NCBI RefSeq assembly: GCF_026340255.1
Contig: NZ_JAPEPJ010000002.1
Location: forward strand, 372,001-436,000
Direction of reading: 5' to 3'
Length of the DNA: 64,000 nt
Origin: Streptomyces sp. NBC_01408
GTDB lineage: Bacteria > Actinomycetota > Actinomycetes > Streptomycetales > Streptomycetaceae
Below, in pieces: positions 15,827 through 26,303 of this stretch. How positions within the stretch are numbered: position 1 is the first letter of the stretch; each line of letters opens with the position of its first letter. The translations under genes were made by a program, and so were the position numbers. The notes below the pieces were generated by a model. That model searched no databases, was not told where the DNA came from, and saw only the letters and a list, made by a program, of their open reading frames with translations.

Positions 15827-18331
15827 ATGCGCGCCACTGAGAGCAACCAGGATTATCCCTTCGCCGTCACGAACACGGCCGCGGCACTCCTGGACGATGC
15901 CGGGACGATCGTCGCCTGGACACCGGCGGCCGAAGCCCTCCTGGAGCGCCGGTCCGCTGACGTGTGCGGCCGGCCGGCACGGGACCTGCTCGCGGACCCG
16001 GGCCGCTGGGAAGCGGTTCTGGCTCAGGGCAGGCAGGGGGAGCAGGAGGGGTGGGAGGGCCGGGCCACACTGCGACACGGCTCAGGACGCGAGCTGGAGA
16101 TCGGCTTCCGCGTCATCCCGCTGAACGACGGCGCGCGTGGGGACGCGGCCCGCTGCCTCGTACTCGGCGCCCCCCTGGACCTGGTCACCCAATGGCGCCA
16201 GGACCACGCCTTCACACATGAACTGTTCCTGCAGGGCCGAGTGGGCCTGGCCGTCTTCGATGCGGACCTGCGCCTGCTGCGGACGAACACGCACCTGTTG
16301 CCGTACACCGGGGTGCCCGTCGAACTGAACGGCCGGCGCCTGGCCGACTTCCTGTGGGCGGAGGACGCGCGGATCATCGACGACCGGCTGCGGGAGGTCA
16401 TGCGCAGCGGGAACCCCCTGATCGGTTTCAACACGACCGTGCGCACCTTGGACGACCCGAGAGGCGGCCGGGTCGTGACCATCCAGGCGTTCCGGCTACA
16501 GGAACCCGCCGGACATCCGATGGGTGTGGCGACGGTGTTCACCGACGTCACCGACCACGAGCGGTCGCGCGGGCGCCTGGACCTGCTGTACCGGGCGACC
16601 GGAGCGCTGGGCGGTTCGCTGTCCGTCCTGCGCACCGTCGAGGACCTGGTCGAAGTGCTGGCGCCCTCGTTCGGCGATTGCGCCGCGGTGGATCTTGCCG
16701 AGACCGTTCTGAGCGGCGGTGAACCACCCACTGACGGGCATCTCACGCTCCCCCTGATCCGGATGGCCGTCGCCGGAGCGGAAGCAGACGCGCTGCGTAC
16801 GGGTACGGCCCGGTTCACGGCTCCTCTCGCCACGGCCGTTGCCCACCCGACGGCCGCGCCCCACCCGACCGTGACCGAGGCGGGAGTGCCCGAACCGGCC
16901 GCGCCCGGGTCCCGGGAGTGCCAGGGAGAGCTGATCACCGGCCTCGGAACCCGACCCACGGGACCCGAGAGCGACGCTGCCCCGGAGTGGGCCACCGCTG
17001 TCCCGGGTGCGCATTCGGCGATGACGGCGCCGCTGTGCGCACGGGGCATCAGGTTCGGAAGGCTCACGCTCTGGCGTACGGGGGACACTCCCCCGCTGGA
17101 GGAGGACGACCTGGCACTTCTGGAGGAGATCGCGGCCCGTGCGGCCGTCGCCGTGGACAACGCGCGGCGGTACACCAAAGAACGCCGCACCGCTGTGGGC
17201 CTGCAGCGCAGCCTTCTGCCGCCGGCAACCTCGGAAACAGCCGCACTGGAAGCCGCCAGCCTCTACCTGCCCGCCGACGCGGACAGCGGAGTGGGCGGCG
17301 ACTGGTTCGACGTCATCCCGCTGTCGTCGGCCCGTGTCGCCCTGGTGGTCGGGGATGTCGCCGGCCACGGGCTGCACGCCACGGCCATGATGGGACGCCT
17401 GCGCAGCGCCGTACGTGCGATGGCGGACTTGGAGCTGGAACCCGAGGAACTGCTGGCGCACGTGGACGACATGGTCCTGCAAGTCGCTGCCGAGGCCGAG
17501 AGCGACGACGCGGATGACGGCGACGCGGGCATGCCGGTGCCCAGCGGACCGGCCGGGGCCACCTGCCTGTACGCCGTCTACGACCCGGTCACCCGAAGTT
17601 GCGTCATGGCAAGCGCCGGACACCCGCCTCCGGCCGTGGTCAGCCCGGACGGAACCGTGGAGTACGTCGAGCTGAGCCCCGGGCCGCCCCTGGGGGTCGG
17701 TGGCTGGCCCTTCGAGCCGGTCGAACGCGAACTGCCGCCGGGGAGCGTCCTCGCCCTGTACACCGACGGGCTGATCGAACGCGGAGAAGGGGACATCGAC
17801 CAGGGCATGCGCGACCTGGCGGACCGACTGCTGCGCGCGGACGTACTCGGTCGGCCGCTGCGTCAGGCCCGGCACGACATCGTGGAAGGGTTGCCGCCGG
17901 GCAGGCTGAGGGACGACGTCACCCTCCTGCTGGCCCGTACCCGCATGGTGGATGCCGGCTCCGTCGCGACATGGCGGCTCGACGCCGACCCGGCGATCGT
18001 CGGCGACGCGCGCCATCTCGTCCTGGACCAGCTGACCGCCTGGGACCTCGATGAGCTTGCCTTCAGCACAGAGCTCATCGTCAGCGAGCTGGTCACCAAT
18101 GCCATCCGTCACGCCGGTGGCCCGGTCCGGCTCCGGTTGATCCGGGCGGACACCCTGACGTGCGAGGTCTCGGACTCCAGCAACACACAACCGCGGATGC
18201 GGCGTGCGAGGAGCTCCGAGGAAGGCGGTCGCGGCCTGTACATCGTCGCCCAGCTCTCGCACCGCTGGGGCAGCCGCTACGCCATGGGAGGCAAGACCGT
18301 CTGGTCCGAACAGATCCTGCCCCTCGCTTGA
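15827..18331 (+). CDS. PAS-GAF-SpoIIE (PP2C) phosphatase with C-terminal ATPase domain
   Basis: An 834-residue cytoplasmic signalling protein. Two PAS-like domains (about 10-125 and 130-245) are followed by a GAF domain (250-445), a SpoIIE-type PP2C phosphatase (455-690; VGGDWFDVIPL, ALVVGDVAGHGLHA, LALYTDGLIE, LRDDVTLLLARTR) and a C-terminal RsbW-like HATPase (700-834; ELIVSELVTNAIRHAGG, GGRGLYIVAQLSHRWG). Such proteins dephosphorylate anti-sigma antagonists and can phosphorylate them through the ATPase domain, tuning a SigB-like stress sigma factor. No sigma or antagonist gene is nearby. It precedes the ectoine operon, both consistent with osmotic stress; that link is inference. Confidence 0.92.
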   Translation: MRATESNQDYPFAVTNTAAALLDDAGTIVAWTPAAEALLERRSADVCGRPARDLLADPGRWEAVLAQGRQGEQEGWEGRATLRHGSGRELEIGFRVIPLNDGARGDAARCLVLGAPLDLVTQWRQDHAFTHELFLQGRVGLAVFDADLRLLRTNTHLLPYTGVPVELNGRRLADFLWAEDARIIDDRLREVMRSGNPLIGFNTTVRTLDDPRGGRVVTIQAFRLQEPAGHPMGVATVFTDVTDHERSRGRLDLLYRATGALGGSLSVLRTVEDLVEVLAPSFGDCAAVDLAETVLSGGEPPTDGHLTLPLIRMAVAGAEADALRTGTARFTAPLATAVAHPTAAPHPTVTEAGVPEPAAPGSRECQGELITGLGTRPTGPESDAAPEWATAVPGAHSAMTAPLCARGIRFGRLTLWRTGDTPPLEEDDLALLEEIAARAAVAVDNARRYTKERRTAVGLQRSLLPPATSETAALEAASLYLPADADSGVGGDWFDVIPLSSARVALVVGDVAGHGLHATAMMGRLRSAVRAMADLELEPEELLAHVDDMVLQVAAEAESDDADDGDAGMPVPSGPAGATCLYAVYDPVTRSCVMASAGHPPPAVVSPDGTVEYVELSPGPPLGVGGWPFEPVERELPPGSVLALYTDGLIERGEGDIDQGMRDLADRLLRADVLGRPLRQARHDIVEGLPPGRLRDDVTLLLARTRMVDAGSVATWRLDADPAIVGDARHLVLDQLTAWDLDELAFSTELIVSELVTNAIRHAGGPVRLRLIRADTLTCEVSDSSNTQPRMRRARSSEEGGRGLYIVAQLSHRWGSRYAMGGKTVWSEQILPLA

Positions 18332-18367
18332 CCGTCCGGCCTGGCCGGGAGTCGCCGGTCGGACGGT
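18331..18367. terminator. Hairpin after the phosphatase gene
   Basis: Inverted repeat ACCGTCCG ... CGGACGGT starting at the stop codon, with a second internal CCGG pairing, forms a GC-rich stem. Its position immediately after the phosphatase gene and before the AT-richer ect promoter region suggests a transcription terminator. Confidence 0.55.
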
Positions 18368-18668
18368 GGCTTACGGAGGGAGGCGGCTCCTGCCTCACGC
18401 TTATAACCGCGCAGCAGTGAACGAAACCCCGGACCGGCCGACGAAGACATCACATTCAAGTGGCAAAAATGAGACAGGACAAAGACGTTATCCGCTCGTT
18501 ATGGAATCGAGGGCAGGGTGGAAATTTCGGCGTTTTTCATAGAAATCTAGGCTCTCTGCCAGCGCTTCACAACCTCTGCAAGGCGTCTGCACCTATCACA
18601 GCCCATGCCGCTTCCATAACCCCCTGAGGCCGTGCAATTTGCTCCAGGTCTAGGTAACTTCGGCCCGC
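18368..18668. promoter_or_regulatory. Upstream region of the ectoine operon
   Basis: About 300 bp, distinctly richer in A/T than the surrounding DNA (for example GGCAAAAATGAGACAGG, TTTTTCATAGAAATCTAGG), with no coding potential. This is where the ectA promoter must lie. I cannot assign -35/-10 boxes with confidence and see no obvious MarR-type dyad. Confidence 0.5.
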
Positions 18669-19220
18669 ATGACTGCTCATGGAGAACTGGCCCATTACCG
18701 GAAGACCCTCCCGACCACCTCGACCACCTCGACGACGCACATAGACCGCCCCCGCCCAGGTGACGGCCCCCTGCTGTGGCGCCTCGCTCGCGACTCCAGG
18801 ACCCTGGACCTCAACTCGGCCTACAGCTATCTCCTCTGGTGCCGTGACTTCGCCGGCACATCCGCGGTGGCTCGCGACTCGTCCGGACGGGCCGTCGGAT
18901 TCGTCAGCGGATACCTGCGGCCCGAAAGCCCCGGAACCCTGCTCGTCTGGCAGGTCGCCGTCGACGAATCCGTCCGCGGCCTGGGCATCGCCAGGGCCCT
19001 GCTGGACGGCCTCTCTGCCCGTGTGGCTGCGGAACACGGACTGAGCTACCTGGAGACCACCATCTCCCCCGGAAACCTCGCCTCGGAGCGGCTGTTCGCC
19101 TCGTACGCCGCACGGCACGGCGCCACCCTCACGCGCGAAGTGCTGTTCGCCGCAGAGGAGTTCCCGGAGGGCGGGCACGCCCCGGAGGTCCTGCACCGTA
19201 TCGGGCCGCTCCACTTCTGA
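18669..19220 (+). CDS. ectA: L-2,4-diaminobutyrate N-gamma-acetyltransferase
   Basis: A 183-residue GNAT acetyltransferase that makes N-gamma-acetyl-diaminobutyrate, the second step of ectoine synthesis. The EctA-specific opening RPRPGDGPLLWRLARDS, the LDLNSAYSYLLWCRDF segment, the acetyl-CoA-binding region VDESVRGLGIARALLDGL and the TTISPGNLASERLF stretch are all present. It heads the ectA-ectB-ectC-ectD operon. The N-terminal Thr-rich extension (about 20 residues) is variable in the family. Confidence 0.95.
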   Translation: MTAHGELAHYRKTLPTTSTTSTTHIDRPRPGDGPLLWRLARDSRTLDLNSAYSYLLWCRDFAGTSAVARDSSGRAVGFVSGYLRPESPGTLLVWQVAVDESVRGLGIARALLDGLSARVAAEHGLSYLETTISPGNLASERLFASYAARHGATLTREVLFAAEEFPEGGHAPEVLHRIGPLHF

Positions 19221-19335
19221 TCCCGGTTGCGCCCGGCAGCCCGCCGTCCGCGAGCCGTGTCGACAGCCGTCGGGCCCACCACGCCGAACACCCCGTACCG
19301 AAAACCCCCACGCCGACTGGAGAGTTGCCTTGACC

Positions 19336-20598
19336 ATGACCGAGCCGGTCCTGTCCGTCTTCGAGACCTTGGAGTCCGAGGTGCGCAGCTACTGCCGCGC
19401 CTGGCCCGTCGTCTTCGAGCGCGCCACGGGAAGCCGGCTGTACGACGAACACGGCCGCGGCTAGCTGGACTTCTTCGCGGGCGCAGGGTCCCTGAACTAC
19501 GGCCACAACAACCCCGTCCTCAAGCGGGCCCTGCTCGACTACCTGGAGCGGGACGGCATCACGCACGCTCTCGACATGTCGACGACCGCCAAGAGGACCT
19601 TCCTCGAAACCTTCCGGTCCCACGTCCTCGAACCCCGCGCGCTGCCCTACAAGGTGATGTTCCCGGGGCCCACCGGGACCAACGCCGTCGAAGCGGCACT
19701 CAAGCTGGCGCGGAAGGCCAAGGGCCGCGAGTCGGTCGTGTCCTTCACCAACGCCTTCCACGGCATGTCGCTCGGCTCACTCGCCGTCACGGGCAACGCC
19801 TTCAAACGGGCCGGCGCGGGCATCCCGCTGGTCCACGGCACCCCGATGCCCTTCGACAACTACCTCGGCGGCAGGACCCCCGACTTCCTCTGGTTCGAGC
19901 GCCTGCTGGAGGACCAGGGCTCCGGGCTCAACCATCCGGCGGCCGTCATCGTCGAGACGATCCAGGGCGAGGGCGGGATCAACGTGGCCCGCGCGGAATG
20001 GCTGCGCGCCCTCTCGGACCTGTGCCGCCGCCGCGACATGCTGCTGATCGTCGACGACATCCAAATGGGCTGCGGCCGGACCGGCGAGTTCTTCTCCTTC
20101 GAGGAGGCGGGCATCACTCCCGACATCGTCACGCTGTCCAAGTCCATCAGCGGCTACGGACTGCCCATGTCCCTGTGCCTGTTCAAGCCCGAACTGGACC
20201 TGTGGGAGCCGGGCGAGCACAACGGCACCTTCCGCGGCAACAACCCGGCCTTCGTCACCGCGACCGCGGCACTGGAGACGTACTGGGGCGACGGCGTCCT
20301 GCGCGAGCGGACCCTCGTCCAGGGCGGGCGCGTCGAGAGCGCGCTGCGCGAGCTGTGCGGCGAACACGGCCGGCTGGGCGCGACGTACCGGGGCCGCGGA
20401 CTGGTCTGGGGCGTCGAGTTCACCCACAAGGAGCGCGCCGCAGAGGTGTGCCGAAGGGCCTTCGAGCACGGTCTCCTCCTCGAGACCTCGGGTCCCGAGG
20501 GCGAGGTCGTGAAGCTGCTCCCGCCGCTCACCGTCAGCGGCGACGAACTCGACGAGGGCCTCGACGTCCTCGCCCGCTCCGTCCGCGAAGCCGCCTGA
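19336..20598 (+). pseudogene. ectB: L-2,4-diaminobutyrate transaminase with in-frame TAG
   Basis: The frame from ATG 19336 encodes a full EctB of about 420 residues, the PLP-dependent transaminase that converts aspartate semialdehyde to diaminobutyrate. It is interrupted once: codon 43 is TAG (19462-19464), within [27 protein letters not shown], where relatives carry tyrosine. Everything else is intact, including the PLP lysine segment LSKSISGYG (about residue 268), [12 protein letters not shown] and [10 protein letters not shown]. The nearest later in-frame ATG (19576) would lose 80 residues. Either a fresh nonsense mutation, a sequencing error (TAC to TAG), or readthrough. Confidence 0.93.
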
Positions 20599-20629
20599 CC
20601 GGAACCCCCACACCACGAAGGGCACCACC

Positions 20630-21034
20630 GTGATCATCCGCTCGTTCCGGGACATCGAGGGAACCGACCGCCACGTCAGGGCGGCATCCGGCACTTGGGA
20701 GAGCAAGCGCATCGTCCTGGCCAAGGAACGCGTCGGCTTCTCCATGCACGAGACCGTCCTGTACGCCGGCACCGAGACCTCCATGTGGTACGCGAACCAC
20801 GTGGAGGCCGTGGTCTGCACGGAGGGGGAGGCCGAACTCACGGACGAGGAGACGGGCCGGACCTACACGATCACGCCGGGAACCATGTACCTCCTCGACG
20901 GACACGAGCGGCACACCCTGCGCGTGAAGCACGAGTTCCGCTGCCTGTGCGTCTTCAACCCGCCCGTGACCGGCCGGGAGGACCACGACGAGAACGGCGT
21001 GTACCCGCTGCTCACCGAGCCCGACCACAGCTGA
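20630..21034 (+). CDS. ectC: L-ectoine synthase
   Basis: A 134-residue cupin that cyclises N-gamma-acetyl-diaminobutyrate to ectoine. [16 protein letters not shown] at the start, [20 protein letters not shown], the cupin loop [14 protein letters not shown] and the [11 protein letters not shown] metal-binding segment are all characteristic. Start is GTG, 31 bp after ectB. Length is standard and no residue looks damaged. Confidence 0.96.
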   Translation: MIIRSFRDIEGTDRHVRAASGTWESKRIVLAKERVGFSMHETVLYAGTETSMWYANHVEAVVCTEGEAELTDEETGRTYTITPGTMYLLDGHERHTLRVKHEFRCLCVFNPPVTGREDHDENGVYPLLTEPDHS

Positions 21035-21085
21035 CCCACGGAAACGCTCAGAGAGAAAGCACAGAGAGGAGAGGCAGGCACCACC

Positions 21086-21988
21086 ATGACCTACGCATCC
21101 ACCCGCGCGGTGAACGACCTGTATCCGACCAGGCGCTCCGAGGAGGTGCTCACCGGCCGCACGGACCCCGTCGTCTGGTCCGAGCCCGGCACGCCGGGCC
21201 CCATCTGGGCCCACGAACTGGAGAGCTTCGAGCGCGACGGCTACCTGTCCGTCGACGAACTCATCACGCCCGACGAGGTGGACGTCTACCGGTCCGAGAT
21301 GGACCGGCTGCTCCGTGACCCCTCGACGCTGGCCGACGAGCGCTCCATCGTGGAGCCGAAGTCCCGGGAAGTACGCTCCGTCTTCGAGGTCCACCGGATC
21401 AGCGAGGTGTTCGCCTCCCTCGCCGCCGATCCGCGCGTCGTGGGGCGCGCGCGACAGATCCTGGGCTCCGAGGTGTACGTGCACCAGTCCCGGATCAACG
21501 TCAAGCCCGGTTTCGGCGCCAGCGGCTTCTACTGGCACTCCGACTTCGAGACCTGGCACGCCGAGGACGGCCTGCCGCACATGCGCACCGTGTCGGTGTC
21601 CATCGCCTTGACGCCGAACCACGCCACCAACGGCGGCCTGATGATCATGCCCGGCTCCCACCGGAGCTTCCTGGGCTGTGCCGGTGCGACGCCGAAGGAC
21701 AACTACAAGAAGTCCCTCCAGATGCAGGATGCCGGCACCCCGTCGGACGAGGCGCTGACCCAGTTCGCCTCGGCCTGCGGCATCAAGCTCTTCACCGGCA
21801 AGGCGGGCTCGGCCACCTGGTTCGACTGCAACGCGATGCACGGCTCGGGTGACAACATCACGCCCTACCCGCGCAGCAACGTGTTCCTCGTCTTCAACAG
21901 CGTCGAGAACCGCCCGGCGAAGCCCTTCGCCGCCCCGGTGCGCCGCCCCGGATACATCGCCTCGAAGGACTTCACCCCCGTGCGCTGA
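21086..21988 (+). CDS. ectD: Ectoine 5-hydroxylase
   Basis: A 300-residue Fe(II)/2-oxoglutarate dioxygenase that converts ectoine to 5-hydroxyectoine. The EctD signature region GFYWHSDFETWHAEDGLPHM carries the iron ligands His and Asp, followed by NGGLMIMPGSHRSFL, and the distal histidine lies in CNAMHGSGDNITPYPRSN. Full length compared with the family. Last gene of the operon, 51 bp after ectC, with a GGAGAGG ribosome-binding region, and followed by a hairpin terminator. Confidence 0.96.
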   Translation: MTYASTRAVNDLYPTRRSEEVLTGRTDPVVWSEPGTPGPIWAHELESFERDGYLSVDELITPDEVDVYRSEMDRLLRDPSTLADERSIVEPKSREVRSVFEVHRISEVFASLAADPRVVGRARQILGSEVYVHQSRINVKPGFGASGFYWHSDFETWHAEDGLPHMRTVSVSIALTPNHATNGGLMIMPGSHRSFLGCAGATPKDNYKKSLQMQDAGTPSDEALTQFASACGIKLFTGKAGSATWFDCNAMHGSGDNITPYPRSNVFLVFNSVENRPAKPFAAPVRRPGYIASKDFTPVR

Positions 21989-22002
21989 TCTCGGACCGAC
22001 GC

Positions 22003-22039
22003 AAGGTTGCCCCCGGGTCGCACGCGCCGGGGGCACCTT
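22003..22039. terminator. Bidirectional terminator between ectD and the convergent hydrolase
   Basis: AAGGTTGCCCCCGG and CCGGGGGCACCTT form a 13-bp stem with one bulged T and a 10-nt loop, followed by TTTG on the ectD side and AACCTT symmetry on the other. It lies between the ectD stop and the end of the minus-strand gene, ideally placed to stop both. Confidence 0.75.
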
Positions 22040-22051
22040 TGCGTTCTGCCG

Positions 22052-24169
22052 CTACGGCGCAGCCACTGGCATGACGTGGCCCAGCAGGCCCTCCTTCGTA
22101 TAGGGCCCCTCGCAGTCGGCGCGACCGGAGACGAAGTGGTCGAATACCGAGGGGATGTAGCACCTGTAGAGGGGCACCGAGCCCGGCACCGCCTTGGTGT
22201 ACACGTATCCGACCGCGCCGAGGGGCTGTTGGCCCTCGCACCCCGGGTCGGCGGTCAGCAGCGAGTGGTTCGCCGCCTTGCACTCGTAGAGCCGGACCGT
22301 GCCGGGCGCGGGGTCCCGCAGCACCTTCCAGACCCCCTCGTGGGTGAACCCGGCGGGCAGGGGGCGTGAGGAGGCCAGGTGCCCGGCGTGCGGTTGGTAG
22401 CCGCGGACCAGCGGTGTGTAGGGGGTGGTGTGGCCGTGGGTGCGCTCCCAGGTGCGCAGGTAGCCCTCGGCGCCCTGCATGAGCTCGTCCACCACGTCCT
22501 GGCCGCCGGTGACCCGGATGTCCTCGATCCAGTCCGGTACGAGGCCGTAGTGGGTGCCGCCGCCGTCCGTGTTGACGTCCCATACGCGCGAGCCGGTGAC
22601 CTGCCGGTCGAGGACCGAGCCGCCGTCGGGGCTGCGGAAGGGGTAGCGGACGGGGTTTCCGGCCGCGGCCCGGGGGCCGGGGAGCCAGGCGAAGCCGTTC
22701 ATGTCGGTGCCGATCCCGTACCCGGCGCCGTACTTGGCGCGCAGGGCGGCGTGCCGGCGCGCCTCGGCGGTGAACGCGGGGGCCTCGTACATGTGGCCGG
22801 TGATGAAGCCGCCCAGGCGGTAGACCCGCTCGGTCCAGTTGTCGTCCATCCAGCCGTGGGTGGACAGGACGCCGGAGTATTGCTCGGCTTCGAGCACGCG
22901 CAGCGCCTGGTTCGCCGCCTTGACGCTCATGTGGTCGAGTTCCAGCATCATGTTGCGTTTCGTCATGCCCAGCACCGCGTACTCGCCCAGTGCGGTCAGG
23001 CCCCGGCGGTTGCACTGCGCCGCCTGCAGGGAGGCGCCGTACTCCGGCAGCTCGACCCCTTCCGGCAGGGCGCCCCGGATCCGGGCCTCCGCCTCCGCCC
23101 GGGAGGTGCCGGTGTTCTCGGCCGCCCCCGTGGCGCCTGCTTCCTCGTGGCCCTCGGCGGCGAGCCCGAAGCCGATCGGGTTGTCGTGCTCGGGGCCGGG
23201 GCAGGGCTCCGTGCTCCAGAAGGTGCCCGTCGACAGGAACTGGCCGACGTTGATGGCCATGCCCTGGGTGCCCGAGTCGAACCGGACGCCGCACAGGGCG
23301 TTGTCGAACTTGTGGCACAGGAACATGCTGCGCACGCCCAGGCGGTGCAGTTCGTCCAGGCCGCGGTCGATGTCGGCCATGGTGCAGCGGGCGCCGTCCA
23401 GCACCTGCTTGCAGCCGAACGGTTCGGAGGTCTCCACCCCGAGGACGACGGCGAGCTTGCCCTCCTGGATGACCTTGCGTGCCTGGTCGGGCTCGGTGAC
23501 GACCCGGAACCAGCCCTTGCCCGCGCCGCCGTACATGGCGTCGACGTAGTCCTGGAGTTCGTAGGTCTTCTGGATCTGGAGCCTGATCGCGGTCATCTCG
23601 TCGCAGCCACGGTCCTTGAAGAAGTAGAGCGAGCAGATGACTCCGTTGGTGACCATGTCGTTCACCAGGATCCGCTGGCCGCCCCGCCAGGCCCGCTCCA
23701 CCCAGGCGTAATAGGTCTGTTGGTGGGTGGAGGAGTCGTGGGCCGGCCAGTCGTTGAACGTCGGCCAGCCGTTCGGGTCGTGCCGGCCGTCACCGCCCTT
23801 GGTGATCATGTCGAAGAGGGCGAGGACGCCGTTCGGGTAGTGCTCGGGGCAGTCCTTGAGGGCGTCCGCCACCCCCGCCGTGGAGAAGACCTTGCCGCAG
23901 ACCAGCCGTCCTCCGAAGCCCTCGTTGGACATCAGGTGGACGTGACCGTCGACGTATCCGCGGACCCGGCCCTGGGCATCGGTCCCGGTGAACGGCTCCC
24001 CGGTCACGTTGACCTGCGAGTCCGGGGCGGGGCGCGCCACGGGCTCCCACCACTGTGGGCCCGCCGACGCGCCGGCGGCAGCAGCAGGGCCGAGTATCAG
24101 GCTGATCATCGCGAGGACCAGGCCGATTAACAGGTACCGGCTTCGTCCGAAGGCTCTTCGTCGATTCAT
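22052..24169 (-). CDS. Secreted M19/amidohydrolase-like enzyme with Cys-rich C-terminal domain
   Basis: A 705-residue exported protein. Signal peptide: [14 protein letters not shown] and a hydrophobic run ending AAGASA. The catalytic part (about 50-560) resembles membrane-dipeptidase/amidohydrolase TIM barrels: [10 protein letters not shown] (metal-binding His pair), [24 protein letters not shown] and [12 protein letters not shown] (late metal Asp). Residues about 580-705 form a Cys-rich domain ([40 protein letters not shown]) like the DUF5648 repeat; a second copy is encoded at 58.8-59.2 kb. Start at ATG 24169 has AAGGGG upstream and opens directly into the signal. Substrate unknown. Confidence 0.82.
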   Translation of the reverse strand: MNRRRAFGRSRYLLIGLVLAMISLILGPAAAAGASAGPQWWEPVARPAPDSQVNVTGEPFTGTDAQGRVRGYVDGHVHLMSNEGFGGRLVCGKVFSTAGVADALKDCPEHYPNGVLALFDMITKGGDGRHDPNGWPTFNDWPAHDSSTHQQTYYAWVERAWRGGQRILVNDMVTNGVICSLYFFKDRGCDEMTAIRLQIQKTYELQDYVDAMYGGAGKGWFRVVTEPDQARKVIQEGKLAVVLGVETSEPFGCKQVLDGARCTMADIDRGLDELHRLGVRSMFLCHKFDNALCGVRFDSGTQGMAINVGQFLSTGTFWSTEPCPGPEHDNPIGFGLAAEGHEEAGATGAAENTGTSRAEAEARIRGALPEGVELPEYGASLQAAQCNRRGLTALGEYAVLGMTKRNMMLELDHMSVKAANQALRVLEAEQYSGVLSTHGWMDDNWTERVYRLGGFITGHMYEAPAFTAEARRHAALRAKYGAGYGIGTDMNGFAWLPGPRAAAGNPVRYPFRSPDGGSVLDRQVTGSRVWDVNTDGGGTHYGLVPDWIEDIRVTGGQDVVDELMQGAEGYLRTWERTHGHTTPYTPLVRGYQPHAGHLASSRPLPAGFTHEGVWKVLRDPAPGTVRLYECKAANHSLLTADPGCEGQQPLGAVGYVYTKAVPGSVPLYRCYIPSVFDHFVSGRADCEGPYTKEGLLGHVMPVAAP

Positions 24170-24248
24170 CCCCACCCCTTTCACGATGCGTTCATGACAA
24201 TTTGGAGAGGGTCTTCGCTCGCCGGCCTGCGCGATGCAGGGGCCGGGC

Positions 24249-25022
24249 TCAACCCGATCGGTGGACCGCTCCCGCCGCATGGGCGCGGACCAGGGCCAGG
24301 TACTCCGCCGCCAGACGGTGGCAGTCGCCGGGCCACCGCGCGGAGACGTAGTTGCCGTCCTTGACGGCGAAGCCGCGTCCTGGCCGGGCGGCGGTGTCAC
24401 GGACGGGCAGCGGCGAGCCGGCGAGGAAGTGGCTCGGATCGGCGAGCGCCGCGGTGACCTCCTGCTGCACGGTGGTGCGGTACGTGCGGTAGTAGCGCCC
24501 GAGCCAGAACCGGGTGAGGTTCCAACCCGTCAACTCCAGCAGGGACGTCAAAGCCGTCGTCCGCCGGCCGTGGAGGACCGAGCGTCCGGTGGCGGGATCC
24601 TTGGCCCGGGCGGCGAGCAGCACGCCGTGGCAGACGGCCCCCACCGGCAGCCCCTGGGTGAAGACCCGGGCGAACAGCTGCTGGGCGGTGGCGTCCTCGA
24701 GCAGCGTCCGCATGCCCGCGGCGTGGCCGCCGGGTACGAAGAGGCCCGTGACGTCGGCCGGGTCGACATCCGCGTACGAGGAGGGGGCGAGGAACCAGGG
24801 GTCCTCGGTGAGGCGCCGGTAGGCGGCCAGTTCGGCGCGGCGGGTCATCAGCCAGGGCGACAGCCAGGAGAAGCCGAGGTCCGTGAGCCTGGGGTCGGCG
24901 AGTGCGACCTTTCCGCCGGGGGTTGCGAACCGCACCTCGAAGCCGGCGTCCCGCAGCGCCGCCCAGGGCACCGCCGCCTCGGTGGGGTCGTAGTCGCCTG
25001 CGGGGAGCAGGAAGAGAATCAC
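24249..25022 (-). CDS. DJ-1/PfpI-family protein
   Basis: A 257-residue class I glutamine amidotransferase-like protein. [20 protein letters not shown] at the start, [18 protein letters not shown], a [11 protein letters not shown] loop and the nucleophile elbow [11 protein letters not shown] are DJ-1/PfpI hallmarks. Family members act as chaperones, glyoxalases or proteases; none can be assigned here. GTG at 25022 is chosen because GAGGAG lies 7 bp before it. Divergent from the AraC-type regulator, which may control it. Confidence 0.88.
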   Translation of the reverse strand: MILFLLPAGDYDPTEAAVPWAALRDAGFEVRFATPGGKVALADPRLTDLGFSWLSPWLMTRRAELAAYRRLTEDPWFLAPSSYADVDPADVTGLFVPGGHAAGMRTLLEDATAQQLFARVFTQGLPVGAVCHGVLLAARAKDPATGRSVLHGRRTTALTSLLELTGWNLTRFWLGRYYRTYRTTVQQEVTAALADPSHFLAGSPLPVRDTAARPGRGFAVKDGNYVSARWPGDCHRLAAEYLALVRAHAAGAVHRSG

Positions 25023-25240
25023 GGCGAACTCCTCTGAGCGGTGGTGATCAGGGCAGCACGCTTCCCCGGCACTCCGTGGGCCCCTGATCCCCATCGGTGT
25101 CCGAGGCCGACCTTAGGAGCGGCCCGCGGCGCCGTCATTCACTCCGGCGGCCAATGCGTTGACTCCCCGAACCGGCCTTTCCGGCGGCCGTCCCGCGGAC
25201 GGTGTTGACGGGGGTGGTGTGCGCGCATTGACTGGCGGCC

Positions 25241-26260
25241 GTGTCCACCATCGATCCGCCCTCCGTCACCGCGTGCTACGCCCTCGCCGTCCTGAGGGCC
25301 ACGGCGGACGGCACCGGCGGATCCGGTTCCTGGGCCCTGCCCACGGACCGGCTGGAGTTCGGCGAGATGCGCGCCCTGTGGGACGCAGTGCTCAGCGCCC
25401 GGAACGCGGGTCCGCACACCGGGCTCCTCGTGGGCGACCGCATGCGGCCCGAGGGCCTGCACATCATGGGCCACCTCGTCCTCACCTGCGCCAGCCTCGC
25501 GGACGCCGCGCGGGCGGCCGAGCGCTACCACCCCCTGGTGAGCCAGGTGGGCACGGTGACCCTGGACCGCGGCAGCGCCGTCGGCCGGGTCTCCTACCGG
25601 CCGACCGTCGACCCGGCGGACATGCACCCCCAGCAGGTGGAGGCGGTCGTCAGCAGCATGGTGCGAGCGGCCCGCTGGATCGTCGGCGACGACTGGGCGC
25701 CCCTGGCCGTGTCGTTCTCCCACCCCCGTACGGGCTCGGCCGAGCCTTACGCCCGCGTCCTCGGCTGCCCCGTCACCTTCGACGCCCCGGAGAACGCGAT
25801 CACGGTGGCCAACGAGGACCTCGACAGGCGCCGCCCCCTCTACGATCCGGCACTCAACGCCCTGCACCGGGCCTACGCCGACCGGCTCCTGCACCAGTTG
25901 TCCGCGGCCGAGACCGCGGCCGGGCGCGTGCGGCAGTGGCTGGAGCACGCCGCACTCGAGGACGCGGGCCCCGAGGGCCCCGCCAAGGAGCTCAACCTCA
26001 GCGTCCGGACCCTGCGCAGGGCCCTGCACGCGGAGGGCACGTCGTGGCGCGCCCTCCTCGACGCCGCCCGCCACGGCCGGGCCAGGCGGCTGCTGGAGAC
26101 CACGCCCCTCCCGCTGGACCGGATCGCCCGCCTCGTCGGCCTGAGCGGCGCGACGGCCCTGGTCCGTGCCTTCACCCGGTGGGAGGGCATGCCTCCCGGG
26201 GCGTACCGCAGCCGCCATCGGCCCGCGTCCCCGGATCGCGACGCGGCCGGCAGCGGGTGA
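25241..26260 (+). CDS. AraC-family transcriptional regulator
   Basis: A 339-residue regulator with an N-terminal arabinose-binding-type domain of the OruR/ArgR sort (residues about 15-205; LVSQVGTVTLDRGSAVGRVS, ARVLGCPVTFDAPENAI) and a C-terminal double helix-turn-helix (about 235-325; ELNLSVRTLRRALHAEG, DRIARLVGLSGATALVRAF, PPGAYRSR). Start is GTG. Divergent from the DJ-1-like gene with a 218-bp spacer, the usual arrangement for such a regulator and its target. Confidence 0.9.
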   Translation: MSTIDPPSVTACYALAVLRATADGTGGSGSWALPTDRLEFGEMRALWDAVLSARNAGPHTGLLVGDRMRPEGLHIMGHLVLTCASLADAARAAERYHPLVSQVGTVTLDRGSAVGRVSYRPTVDPADMHPQQVEAVVSSMVRAARWIVGDDWAPLAVSFSHPRTGSAEPYARVLGCPVTFDAPENAITVANEDLDRRRPLYDPALNALHRAYADRLLHQLSAAETAAGRVRQWLEHAALEDAGPEGPAKELNLSVRTLRRALHAEGTSWRALLDAARHGRARRLLETTPLPLDRIARLVGLSGATALVRAFTRWEGMPPGAYRSRHRPASPDRDAAGSG

Positions 26261-26303
26261 GGAACTTCACCGCGGGCGAGGCCCCGGCCGGCTGCCCCCG
26301 TTG

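Noticed and set aside
18669..21988. Larger biosynthetic gene cluster around ectABCD
   Set aside because: The operon is bounded by terminator-like hairpins, and neighbouring genes are unrelated to secondary metabolism.
22379..24130. A 583-codon plus-strand open frame, and similar long frames opposite genes (7597-9219, 9298-10788, 30020-31483, 37665-38564)
   Set aside because: They lie antisense to clearly conserved genes and have Gly/Arg/Val-rich sequence without motifs. Long antisense frames are normal in high-GC DNA.
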